A stretch of 64,000 nt of DNA from NCBI GenBank assembly GCA_020205615.1, contig CM035151.1, positions 17,772,322 to 17,836,321 of the forward strand, in the 5' to 3' direction. The position numbers and the translations under genes were made by a program. This document shows positions 21,825 to 32,818 of this stretch, one piece after another. Within the stretch, counting starts at the first letter, position 1, and each line of letters begins with the position of its first letter. The notes beneath the pieces were generated by a model that was not told the DNA's origin, ran no database searches, and was given only the letters and a program-made list of their open reading frames with translations. Origin of the DNA: Panax quinquefolius (Eukaryota; Streptophyta; Magnoliopsida; Apiales; Araliaceae).

Positions 21825-24426
21825 TGTGGCGCCCCCAAAAAGCGGTATACATCACCCATTCTACGAGTTGTCAATACATGGTATGCGAAACAACTACAAC
21901 TTTATTATTACAACAAGAAACTGTGAGTTTGAATACAAATATTATCTTCTATACAATATCTATACTCAAATAAATTCTCATCACATTTATTGATACATTA
22001 TTTAACAAAAATGGTGAGGACTACTAAACTACTCTCTCTAGAACCTTCATTCCATACCCCAGGCTTCGTACTCATTTATATTATCGCCTCACGAGAAGAA
22101 AAATGGAACAAAAAGGAAAAGGGTGAGCTCAACTAGCCCAATAAAGAATATTATGACTAAGATAATATACAACAAATTATCGTTAGTCTTCAACAGGAAA
22201 AATCTAATAGAATACAATAGGCAACAAGTTTTAAATCAATATTCATGATGAAATAATAATTCATTAGAAGAGTTAAGTAGAGAATGCAAACTACTATCTT
22301 CTATGCATGAATTTAAAAGTTCATCGTCTATCTTTTATCCCTGTAACATTAATCAATATATATCTGGAATCAAATTTTCATCTTTGCTCTACATGCCAAA
22401 GATATTCATCAGTTGGTCATGTTCATCTAAACACCTGTTCATCTTTGCACTACGGGCCAAAGATATTTATCAGAAATCATTCATCTTTGCACTACAGGCC
22501 AAAGATATTCAATAATATCATCATTTAAGACCGAGGATGATGAAAATATTTTAAAGAAAGCGAATCCGATTGAAACAAAAATGACAAGGATTAAGGATTC
22601 AGTACTTTGTTTTATCCATGTCCAAAAATACCTAAAAAATAATCATAGTGGTGTAAAATTCAAGAATGATCAAAACATGGATACAATCAAAGCTAGTATA
22701 CACAATAGATATTTTAGGCGAAAAGGAAAATTTTTATTTTTCGATGAATAGTCTTGCCAGATTCGTGAATAAGTGTCGATACGTGAATAGCGTCAGATAT
22801 CGTGAATAGTAACTCAGACACCAAAAGTTCCAAATTTGATAAAAACTTGGATCAATATTTTAGCATAATGATATTGAAGAAATAATATCATTCTGAAAAA
22901 AAAAATCCACTTACCTCGAAAGATCAGTCTTCTAATTGAAACACCAGGATATAAAGCTATGACTTGAACTTGCACCAGTATAGCAATACTCAAAATATAC
23001 TCAAAATACTCACAAGAATACGCTTGATAATATAGAGAGAAAACTTGGGTTTACGGTGTAAATTTCAATTCTAACCTAAGCACCTATTTATAGGAAAATG
23101 CTTAGAACACCAAAGCAAAAAAATTTAATAAAATATAAATATATATATCAAAATTCTCGCCACTCTTGAAATCTGATTTCACTCAATAAGCACATGCCAC
23201 CTTCTAGAAAAAGTAAGAAAAAACGTTTTCTAATTTAAAATAATTTAAACTTCCAAAAATCAATTATTTCGGATCTTCGGAACTTCAATAATTCACAATA
23301 AATAGCCCTTTTGTCAGAAAATTCGAAACTCGCATTTTTTTATAGGAAATTCAATTCTCTACAACTTTATAGAAGAAAGTTTTCCAAATTCCAAACAAAA
23401 TTGAATAGAAATCCACAAAGCAAGCGATTTTACAAGTTTATAATCAAATTTCACCAAGAAATGGGGTCCACCGACACATAAAACATGGTTTAAATATTTT
23501 TGGTAACAAAAATACTCCTCCTCCACATATACTCATATATCCCACATTCATCGTAAAAATACCATCATTATTATATTATTAAAATATAATAATATATTTA
23601 AATGAATTATTTTATTAGAAAAAGATAAAATTTTAATTTTCAACAATTGTCACATTAAAAATGTTCTCCATCTATATCCACATAAAATCAATATTTTCCT
23701 CATCATATGAATCAATAATTAATTATTCACAAATAATATTCTGAGAATCACAATATTGTGACGGACGGTTCGAGGAAGAGGGGGCTTTCCAATAAGAATT
23801 TCTCCTTACTGGCGCGTAATTAGATGATCAAACCTCTCCTTAGACAGAACTTTCTAGACATTGCCAATAATGTTATCTAATAATATTATTCAGATAATAT
23901 GAATTATTGCTTCGATAATGAAAAATACTGTGTAATAACAATTATTGAAACAACAACAATATAAAATATCAACACATCAATTATTAAATTAATAAAATAA
24001 AATACTGAACAATAATTACTGTAACCATTATTGAGTAGTGTCTTCTTACGTAAGAATCAATAATTGGTGCAATACCGTGTGCTACTATGTGTTAACCACC
24101 GAGTATTTTAACAATATTAACGGTAACAACTACGCCCTTATTTTTAAACAACTTATATTTGTCGTTTTCTTCATCCAATCGCTTTCAGTTATGGGGCTAT
24201 ATATGGGCTGCCTTGGTCGTCACGAATATTCTAAAACCAGATCTGAATATTTCACGACCATACTGAATATTAAAAACAACAATGAATATTTTATAACCAC
24301 TTGTTTATTTTGAAATATTTGCGTATTTTACCCATAACTATCCACATTAATCAAATCAACCCTTACTATTTTAAAATAATAAATAGAGAAAATTAAATTT
24401 CATTAATAACAAGTTGGGGTCTTACA
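21825..24426 (-). mobile_element. 5' LTR of the gypsy element (2602 bp)
   Basis: Begins TGTGGCGCCC at 21825 and ends GGTCTTACA at 24426. It is the partner of 8036-10652. Adjacency to the tRNA-Met primer-binding site identifies it as the 5' LTR, so transcription in the element's sense would start within it and run leftward. Confidence 0.93.
22380..22505 (-). other. Three GTAGTGC-loop hairpins in the 5' LTR
   Basis: Units near 22380-22402, 22441-22463 and 22483-22505, equivalent to those at 8593-8720. The ATCTTTG/CAAAGAT stem is intact in all three, while the loops vary (CTCTACATGC, CACTACGGGC, CACTACAGGC). Confidence 0.85.
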
Positions 24427-24431
24427 TTACT
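24427..24431. repeat. 5-bp target-site duplication, right copy (TTACT)
   Basis: Immediately follows the terminal CA of the LTR at 24426 and matches 8031-8035. It marks the gypsy insertion point in MULE-1. Confidence 0.93.
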
Positions 24432-25271
24432 TATATAGGTAATGAATGTATTTGCCATGAAGATGATTGTCAAGCTTTGAAAGTTTGAAAGGGTGCGGCG
24501 CTTGTTTTCTTCTGGTAAATTTCAGCTGAGAGAAGAGAAGATAAATAAAAGAAGGGATGGAAAATGGGGAAATTTGACACGTGGGGGGGGTGGCTTCAAC
24601 TTGCATATGTTTCTGTGAATTTGAATGATTAGTTATGGCAGTTATTTCTCCTTAATTTTAGGTTTTCTTATTAATATGAATTGCGTTATTTTTATAATTA
24701 TTTTGTGTATGTATTATTTTTGTAAATATTTTCTAATTGTTGTATATTAGTGTTAAGGATCCATTATTTTATCATTAATGAGGCCCAACTTAAAACCTTA
24801 ATTGGGAGTTATTAGGCCATGATAATAACACTATTATTAGGCCTCACATATATGGCTGTCAATATAATTTTGGCCCCCACAAGACCATTTGGGTTAGTGG
24901 TATTTGCCCACCAATTGAATTGAGGCCTAGAAATTAAGCTACTTTCATATGAATGCTTATGTACCTCTTATTATTACTTACAAATTTGTAACACGTGTGA
25001 GCTACGGGTTAGTTTTTAAAATTATATTTTTAAAATTAAATATAATTTTAATATGAAAATAATTTATTATAATGAAAATATTGAATATACTAATAATTAT
25101 AATTTTTTATTTAATATGTCTATTATAAGTCGATAATGTATTATTTAAAATTAATTTTCATCAATAGTAATCTAATGAATTGAAAAAATAAACTTTTAAA
25201 CTTTGTCAACCTTCTGCTTCGTTGATATCACTGCATCTTTCTTTCTATCCATAGGTTGGTTTCGTGCAGAT

Positions 25272-25313
25272 AGATGTTGGTTGGGGTGGGGTGGGGTGGG
25301 GTGGGGTGGGGTG
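25272..25313 (+). repeat. (GGGGT)n pentanucleotide repeat, G-quadruplex-prone
   Basis: About seven consecutive GGGGT units. Six or more G4 runs separated by single T fit the G-quadruplex consensus on the plus strand. Confidence 0.9.
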
Positions 25314-25867
25314 CTCCTTGAGATATGCCCTTCCGGTAAGTTGGTTGGATCGGAACAGACTCTTTTTAAGATATGTACTATAAAAATGAAGACATGTAGT
25401 TCTTCTTTGTTTTTTATTTTTTATTTTTTATTTTTGAGATGTAGAAGGTTGCATGTTTAAATAGTGTTAAATGGATGAAGAGTAATAGAGTAATAATCTA
25501 TTTTCATACAATACATAATTTGTATTTAGTTTGTGAATGTATGTATTTAAGAATGTTTAGAATATTTATGAAGGTTGGTTTTAAGTGCATAATGTATCAA
25601 AATTTTAATGTTTTTTATTGTTGTATATTATATATGTGAGTTAGAATACATGTTTTAGGTGCATATATTAGACTACATGTTTTAGATAGAGAATACCTAT
25701 TTAAATACAATGAATATAAGTTAATGACCAAATTATCGATTTAATATAATGACCAACTAAATTAATAAAGACGTGGGTTTCTTCTTAGAATATTGTTAAA
25801 TGCTTGTATAGATTAATTAATATATTTTTTGTTTATCAAAATAATTTAATTGTAACTTACTTTTTAG

Positions 25868-25920
<53 letters not shown>
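25868..25920. repeat. (ATT)n microsatellite
   Basis: Uninterrupted ATT trinucleotide run of about 50 bp. Confidence 0.95.
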
Positions 25921-25924
<4 letters not shown>

Positions 25925-27059
25925 GACATTAATGTTTTTTTATGACTTTTCTTTTATTTTATTATGAGATTCATGCATGCATGTATATATATCAAAATAT
26001 AATTATATTTGTATTATTATAATTATGTAATTTGTATTTGAGAATTATAAGTTGATGTCAAAATTAAATTACCCTTAAAATGACCAACCAAATTAATTTA
26101 AATAAAATCTCCTCTTTGCTTGTTATATACTTGTATTGATGTATTAATTTATTTTTGCAATTACTAGGAATGAGATTGACACAGTTCTGAAATAAGAACA
26201 AAGAATAATTCTCATTGATAAGTAAATCGAATTACAAAAACATTAGTGACGAGGTGATACCTCCTCTCGTCTAAATTGAAACTTGAAACTTAAGAACATA
26301 TATATTTCTAAAAAATATACAGACTTGCGTAATTCTTCAATACGAGCAACAAAAAAGGAGCTCGTCATGATAACTCTACACTCAAATTTAAGGGTGGATT
26401 CAGCCACACAATTTAGTGGAGGCAAATTCGGAAAAAAAATATTAAAGACAAAAAAATATATCATTTCACAAAATATAATTATGTGTATCTTAGTTGACAT
26501 TTTAAATCAAAATATAATTATTTATTTATATTTTTTAATACTTAAATCAACTAAAAATATTTTAAAACAATAAAAGCATAAATTTTTTATAAATGAAAAC
26601 AAATATATTTAAATAATAATTTTTAATATATCTTCAATTCAACATATGTTTATCATTCGTGAAAAAAGAAAAAACGAAAAAGAAAAAATGGACCAAATGA
26701 AAAAGTGGGAAAAAAATTAGGGTCCTTTACATAAGTATACAACAAATAGAAAGAAATTACAAGAAAAGTGCATCAACTAAATAATTATAAAAAGAGTGTA
26801 ATTAGGACTCATATTACAAAAATAGTACAATTCACATTAATAAAGAAAACCTAAAATCAAGGATAACTAATAATTCAAATTCAAATCTTGTCTCTAACAA
26901 CAATTTTAAATCCATATTTCAAAATTCAAATCAAAATGAGAAAATTAAAAATAAAAAATTATGAAGGAGCTAATGTTCATCATCCTCTCTCTCAGCCATG
27001 CCATTTCTTGGCCTTGCATCATCATGCATACCATACTAATAGGAGTTCTTATTCTAAAT

Positions 27060-27480
27060 TTCTTTTTGACGATTTGGTTACCCACAAAAATTGAAATGGT
27101 TACCTTTATCACAATTTTGACTAAGAAGCTGCATCACATTTAAAATAAAATTAGTAATCAAATAAAAGCCGAATTGGTTACCTTATCGAATGGTTTGGTA
27201 ACCAACTATATGAAATTTGGTTACCAAATGCATCACATCCAAAATAAATTAGTAACCTAATAAAACTAAATTGGTTACCTTATCGGAAGGTTTAGTAACC
27301 AACTGCATAAATTTTGGTTACCAACTGCATCACATTCAAAATATATTAGTAAGCTAATAAAAGCTGAATTGGTTACCTTATCAAATGATTTGGTAACCAA
27401 CTACATGAAGTTTGATTACCAACCGCATCACATCAAAATAAATTAGTAACCTAATAAAATTGAATTGGTTACCTTATCGG
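27060..27480. repeat. TTGGTTACC / GGTAACCAA repeat array in MULE-2
   Basis: A higher-order unit of about 110 bp (GAATTGGTTACCTTATC..., TTTGGTAACCAACT..., TTTGGTTACCAA..., GCATCACATCCAAAATAAATTAGTAA) repeats about three to four times. The core TTGGTTAC occurs in both orientations, so adjacent copies can pair as hairpins. Confidence 0.9.
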
Positions 27481-27519
27481 AAGATTTTCATTCACGGTGA
27501 AAATAAAGAATGGGATATG

Positions 27520-27960
27520 GGTGGGCGGTGGTGGGAGGAGAGAGAGAGGAGGGGTGGGAGGAGGGTGGGAGGAGGGGTGGGAGGAGGAGGGTGGGGCGTG
27601 GGGTGTGGGGGAGAGGAGGTGGAGGAGAAAGAGGCGGGAAGAGGGGAGGAGAAAGGGAGGCGTGAAGAGGGGATGCGGGAGGAAGGGAGGCGGAGGGAGG
27701 GAGGTGGTGAGGGAGGGGGGGGGGAGGAGGAAGGGAGGGGGAGGGGAGGGGAGGGAGGGGAAGAGGAGGCAGTGGGAGGAGAAAGGGGTGGGAGGAGGAG
27801 GGGGGGGGGAGGGAGGGGGGAGGAGGAGGAGGAGGAGGGAGGAGGAGGAGGAGGAGGAGGAGGAGGAGGAGGAGGAGGAGGAGGGGGGGGGTTGGACAGG
27901 AGGAGGAGGAGGCGGAGGAAGGGAGGAGAAGAAGAAGGGAAACAGAAATGGAGTGGGAGA
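27520..27960 (+). repeat. Long purine (GGA/GGGA) tract in MULE-2
   Basis: About 440 bp almost free of C and T on the plus strand, consisting of GGGAGG, GGTGGGAGGA and (GGA)n; the purest (GGA)n part is about 27815-27885. Long reading frames on both strands here (Gly/Glu/Arg-rich on plus, Pro/Ser/Leu-rich on minus) follow from composition and are not called as genes. The plus strand has many G3+ runs. The mirror-symmetric purine sequence could form triplex (H-DNA). Confidence 0.93.
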
Positions 27961-28254
27961 AAATCGTGGGAGAGATGGGGAGAAAATTGTGGGAGAGATG
28001 GTGGAGAAAATCGTGTGCATAATTAAAGAGATTACACTCTTTTTGTAATTAAGTATTGTATTTGCATTAATTATGTAAATATTTAATGAGTGCACTTTTT
28101 TTGTATTATTTTATTAAAATATACTATTATATGTAATTGTTCCAAAAAATTATTTGAGGAATGTGCTAAAACCAATCTCATTATCCCCGGAATACTTATA
28201 GTAAATATCCCATGTTTTTAGACTTTAACTATAAGTATTCTAATTGTTTTTTAT

Positions 28255-28500
28255 ACTCACTTTGTCCCTTAATATAAGTTGTTTTAGATAAGTTTTTTTG
28301 TCCCTTAACATAAGTCGTTTAATGATTTCAAATAATCATTAATTGCTTAGTTTTCAATATTACCCTAAGTACAATAAATAACACTCTATTTTTTTAATAC
28401 AAGAATAATATAGACAATAGATATTATATTTAATGTTATACAATCATTTTCTTAATACTTGTGTAAAATTCTAAAATGACTTATATTAAGAGACGAATGG
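28255..28500. mobile_element. Stowaway-like MITE (diverged)
   Basis: The left end ACTCACTTTGTCCCTTAATA continues TAAGTTGTTTTAGA; the right end, read on the other strand, is TTCCATTCGTCTCTTAATAT followed by AAGTCATTTTAGA. The ends are inverted and related to the CTCCCTCCGTCCC consensus of Stowaway/Tc1-mariner MITEs. Flanking TA is present on the left (TATACTC). It has decayed, so exact ends are uncertain. Confidence 0.7.
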
Positions 28501-29807
28501 AAAAATCAAATATAACAATTTCATTTAACACTCTCTCAAATAAATTTTTTATGTTGACCCCTAACCTCCTAAAATTTCAGTGGGAACAGATCCCCTGTCC
28601 CGTGCTTGGGTTTGCCACTGCTAAAATTTGTATAGATATGTCTTCCCTAATTAATACCGATCAAACCTCTTCCACATAGAGATCATAAAATAAAATTCCG
28701 TAGAATGAGAAAATCTCAAACTAAGAAAAGATTGAAACGCTCTATAAATTGAAAAAAATCAAAACAAAAAGAAATAAAACTCATAAAATTTCAATATTAT
28801 GTTACTCTTTTCAGCGTACGTGTGTAATTCACAATTGTAACATGTGTAATTAAATTATATATTTCTATTGAGAAAGTAAACTTAACGTTGGAAAAATCAT
28901 TTTCCCATTTTTTGTTGCCTTACAAAAAAAAAAAAAAAAAAATTAATAGGAAAGGTAGAAAAATTGTTTAGAAACAAATGGAGGGAAAACTCTAAAATCA
29001 AAAAATTATGGCAGCCATTGGTTGTCAGACACATGGGATGTACAGGCATGTGGGTATAGTATGCAAACTGTAGGGACCCAAACACACCCCAGACTCTACG
29101 ACCACATGAACCCAAAAAAAGTGAAATCTTGTTACAATTAATATTGACATAATTTCCAAACCCTAATCATGTTGTGTGTTTCCATAATATTGAGCACTTT
29201 ATGGACATAGAAATTACTAGCATCCCCTAGCTCTCTTTCAATTACAAGGACAAAGAAGGGCCCCTATTTGAATTTTTAAATGTTATAGCAAGTTATCAAA
29301 CACCTTAAGGGTTATATTTGTTTAGAGTGGAATGAATTTGAATCGGTATCAGTCATTCAGTAAGCGCGTTTTTTTTAAATTAAAATCGTTTGAATACAAA
29401 ATAAAAATCGTCTGAATGTCTGAATCGATCAGATTTTTATGTTGAATGGTCAAGTGTAATTTTTTTGTTAAATTGGCTGAATAAAATATTTTATATTTAA
29501 TTTTATTTTTACAATATTAACTATTATATTAAGTAATATTAAATAAATTTACAACAATTTTAAATTTTTTTCAGATGGGTAAAATAATAAAAATATGTTA
29601 TTCAGATGTTTCAGACATGTCAATTATCAAACAACTTTTTTCATTCAGCATCCTGCTTCATTCAGCTTATTCAGATTACTTAAAGATTCAGAAATATTTT
29701 ATTCATTTTATCAAACACCCCTTAGTTATTTGTAGTACGCATCGTTTTGAGTGTGAGAGTGATAAGATTACTCATTTAGATAGTAATCAAAGTAGAACAA
29801 AGTAGTA

Positions 29808-30080
29808 CTCCCTCCGTCCCTATTTAAATGACGTTTTAGAGATGAACACAAGAATTAAGATAATGATTGGAAAGTATTAAATATAGTACTCAATTGTCTA
29901 TAATACCCTTAAATCATTAATTTATCATAGCACAAGAGTTTAAAGTACCAAAAAAATAGGTAGAGTAATGAGGAGTAATTTTGAAATTATTATCATTAAT
30001 TTTCCTAGATTTGAACAAACGTCAATTAATTAGGGACAAATAAAAAATTCTAAAACGTCATTTAAATATAGACGAAGGAG
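29808..30080. mobile_element. Stowaway MITE, 273 bp, with TA duplication
   Basis: Left TIR CTCCCTCCGTCCCTATTTAA with ATGACGTTTTAGA; right TIR TCTAAAACGTCATTTAAATA followed by TAGACGAAGGAG. The dinucleotide TA flanks both sides (29806-29807 and 30081-30082). This matches Stowaway MITEs mobilised by mariner-like transposases. Confidence 0.92.
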
Positions 30081-30312
30081 TAGGATTCTAAATTACTTTT
30101 TTTAAAAAAAAATTAATGAAAATAATGACACAAGAAGAAAGTTTACCAAAGTTGGTACCAAGATCCAAACAGTTGATCAGCAAATTTGTTAATGTCAAAA
30201 CAATTAATGCACCTTGGTCTTTTCTATTTACGTTTCCAACAAGCAAAAGAAAGCAAATTAAATTAAATCTTAATAAAAAGTAAAATATTAATAAAAAGAT
30301 ATATATATATAT

Positions 30313-30548
30313 ATATATACGGTCCGGATTTTAAGTTTATCCCTTATTTAACATACCTTGCATATCCTCCCCTTAGCGATGGACCGAATGATGATTCGGT
30401 CTGTCTCTATATATAGAATCATCGTCTTAGCTTTTAGCGACATATAACCTTTAGTGACGGATCGAATTATCGTCCGATCCGTCATTAAAAAGAAATACGC
30501 AAAATATGTTAAATAAAAAATAAATTTAATATTCGGACCGTATATATG
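30313..30548. mobile_element. Small TIR element (MITE), ends TATATACGGTCCG
   Basis: The left end ATATATACGGTCCGGATTTT with AAGTTTATCCCTTATTTAACATA is mirrored by the right end (other strand) ATATATACGGTCCGAATATT with AAATTTATTTTTTATTTAACATA. The interior has a second inverted pair around GACGGATCG/CGATCCGTC (30460-30485). A TA dinucleotide run adjoins the left end. Superfamily is unassigned; a TA target duplication is possible but hidden in the TA run. Confidence 0.8.
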
Positions 30549-30563
30549 AGTTTAAATATGACA

Positions 30564-30755
30564 TTAGAGATATGCACATATGAGTACCCTTAGAATCAAA
30601 TTAATGAACCATCCAAGGATGGGTACAAGTAGGGCGGCTAGTACATTGACAAATGCCCCCCATTGCATAACAAGAAGACAGGTTGACCACCTAGTAGTAA
30701 TTAACTTAATGTTGATCCCAACAATGAAAAACACTCCAATACACTTATTAAATAT
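30564..30755 (-). pseudogene. Unidentified short reading frame with hydrophobic segments
   Basis: An open minus-strand frame of 63 codons with non-repetitive, protein-like composition: a hydrophobic segment (GVFFIVGIN), a polar turn (TTRWSTC), then a long hydrophobic stretch (LVMQWGAFVNVLAALLVPIL and further LILRVLIC) to a stop at 30564-30566. It looks like two to three membrane segments. There is no clear start codon or splice acceptor at the upstream end, where a stop adjoins it. I do not recognise the family. It may be an exon remnant or chance. Confidence 0.3.
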
Positions 30756-31077
30756 TTATTCCAATGCTACAAGAAAACTACATGAGGCTCTGATTTTTCC
30801 AAGATAAGAGTATTTGTATACTACTCCTGCTTATTATAATCAAATCAAATCAAATCATTAACACAATACCAGTATACCACCTTACTTAGCCCACAGCATT
30901 TGGATTGGATTGGACTAGATTCATGCATGAAAGAAACACTTGAAACTCGAACCACACCACAAGTAACTTTGTTTGTCGGATCTAATAATATTTTTTATGT
31001 ATTACTAATTTAGTTACTATTCTAAAATTTATAACAAAAAAAAAATTATGCCCATAAAAATACCACGTAAAATTTAG

Positions 31078-31200
31078 GTGTGATTAACATAAAGTTAATT
31101 TTGGTCAATTGACCAATATAATATCGATATACAGGTCGGAAGGTGATCTCTCTGTATGTCAATACTGTATTAATCAATTGACTAATTTATCATGAAATTA
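31078..31200. mobile_element. MITE-like inverted repeat, relative of 6225-6351
   Basis: Contains TAAAGTTAATTTTGGTCAAT and, after about 80 bp, ATCAATTGACTAATTTATCATG, resembling the arms and size of the element near 6225. No target duplication was fixed. Confidence 0.45.
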
Positions 31201-32818
31201 TGGTACCTGAATCCATAAAATATGAAAAAAAAAGTTGAAAAGCTTAATAAGATTCTAATTTCTTGATAGAAGGGAATGGGAATAATATATATATAATTAG
31301 TTGATGAGAGAGGGGAAGAGAATTTTTTTTTGGGTTTCAGGATTCATGTTCATGAACCTTCGTCATTCATCCATTAACATCATGGTGACATGCATGCAGC
31401 CAAATTGAATATATTTAGGTAGCTAATAGATAAAATATTGTTTTCTTTACCAGGCACCACTAGTAGTTAGAATTAGTGAAACTGTGAAATTAAAGTATTG
31501 TTGTTGTAATGCTGTAAAAAGATGTATTTAACTAATCTAAGTTCATTCCCCCTTGCATTTATACTTTTAGCCAGGTATAGAGTGAAAACTGAGATCATCA
31601 AATGATTTACTCGGGAGTTGGGACCCTCCTAAATATTGGACGAAAACAAACACCTTCATATTCAACAAAAACAAAAGTCATGCATGTAGGTCTTCTTTCT
31701 TCTTATTTTTATGCCTTTTAATCGTACTAGTTTGAATAACGGGTTATATAATTTATTAAAATTATAATGAAAAAAATATTTTTTTTATAATAAGTTATTT
31801 TTATATAAATTGTTCAATATATTTTTACATGACATGAGAAACAAACATTCAACAACATTCAATTGCTCAAAAGTCGATCACGGATAAATTGCTATCTTCC
31901 TTCACAAAAAAGCTAGCTAATCTAAGTCCGACTCGAAACCCATAATTTAAGTCCCAACACTCTGATGCACAATAATACAATCTACTATCTCCTATAATCA
32001 TCAACAAATAAACTTAAAAAGACCATTCAAGTATCAATATTGTAAGTGAGAGTGTGAGACTTACCAAGTATTAGAAAAAAATCAAAAATAAGTAACCAAA
32101 AGAAATACTATTTAACTTAACCTGTTAAAATAAATTTAGATAGTTTCAAACATCAAAAGTATTAACAATTTTAGAGGAACCAAACAAATTTAAGCAGCCT
32201 AAATCACAGACTAATTTCATACCCAATAATTCAACAACAAAAATATAAATTTACTCTCTGACGAATTGTTCGGGCTTTTTGATAACGAAATTATCCGCTT
32301 AGAGTTGTTGTTTCCTTCTAATTGCCCAATCTTCATTGCTTTTCCTTTTCTTCAAAACTACTTTTGAGATGAAAATCTAAGAAATACAATAAACAAAGTT
32401 CACCATAAGCTGTAAGTTTCTAAGTTTTCTCATTCCAAAGCAATGCATGTTTTAAAAAGTAAATTGTGAGAAAAACAATTTGGTATAATCCATTTGACAT
32501 GTATTAATAAAACCATATTTATTTACAGCCAAGGAACAATTGACATAGATAAAATAATCTAGCAAAAATAAAATAAAATACACTGACATAGATAAAAAAT
32601 TGAAGCCTACGAAAAGAACCTATAATATAAACCTTCACAAAAACAACAAAATTAAGCGACTCCTGCATATATCCAGCCACAATTGAAACAACATCAATAT
32701 AATTAAAATAAACATAGTTGCAGAGTTTATTAATTAGAAAAGGGGGTCCAAATGCGTATTATAAGATTATTTGATTCTTCAATATCACGTATATACCACA
32801 TTATAAATAGCTCCATAT

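Larger units (their letters stand above)
8036..24426 (-). mobile_element. Ty3/gypsy retrotransposon (chromovirus Tekay/Del-like), with CACTA inside
   Basis: The outer edges TGTGACGCCC (8036) and GGGGTCTTACA (ends 24426) are flanked by the exact 5-bp target duplication TTACT (8031-8035 and 24427-24431). Two LTRs, a tRNA-Met-like primer site, a polypurine tract, and gag, protease, reverse transcriptase, RNase H and integrase remnants all lie in order on the minus strand. Long LTRs, the CCHC knuckle and the integrase tail (FGKRRKLNPRFIGPF motif) fit Tekay/Del-type elements; no chromodomain could be confirmed. All frames are broken by stops and frameshifts. It inserted into MULE-1 and later received the CACTA element. 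Confidence 0.93.
6589..24762. mobile_element. MULE-1: small Mutator-like element split by a gypsy insertion
   Basis: The left end GGATAAATTACATATACTAG (6589) pairs with the right end read on the other strand, GGATCCTTAACACTAATATAC (from 24762). The right-end sequence closely matches the left TIR of MULE-2 (GGGTCCTTTACATAAGTATAC). It is flanked by TTTATTTTA (6580-6588) and ATTATTTTA (24763-24771), a 9-bp duplication with 8 matches, as expected for Mutator elements. Without the nested gypsy (8036-24426 plus one TTACT) it is about 1.8 kb. It carries many GGTAACCAAA repeats and a glycine-rich reading frame but no transposase, so it is non-autonomous. Confidence 0.85.
24772..26710. other. Spacer with simple repeats, no gene recognised
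   Basis: Between MULE-1 and MULE-2. It contains the GGGGT run near 25275-25313, T-rich TTTTTTATTTT repeats near 25408-25432, and an (ATT)n run at about 25868-25920. The reading frames at 25203 and 26243-26573 are short, low-complexity and without domain resemblance. Confidence 0.6.
26720..28143. mobile_element. MULE-2: complete non-autonomous Mutator-like element, 1424 bp
   Basis: Perfect 9-bp target duplication AAAAAATTA at 26711-26719 and 28144-28152. The left TIR begins GGGTCCTTTACATAAGTATA and the right end, read on the other strand, begins GGAACAATTACATATAATAG. Both continue with an ATTACAAAAAAAGTGCA-like stretch and AAAAAGAGTGTAAT at similar distances from the ends. The interior carries GGTTACC repeats (27060-27480) and a 440-bp purine tract. 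There is no transposase, so it depends on another MULE for movement. Confidence 0.92.

Noticed and set aside
27469..28095. Long reading frames on both strands (183-208 codons, Gly/Glu/Arg-rich and Pro/Ser-rich)
   Set aside because: They arise from the GGA-rich purine tract; three overlapping frames are open at once, which composition alone explains.
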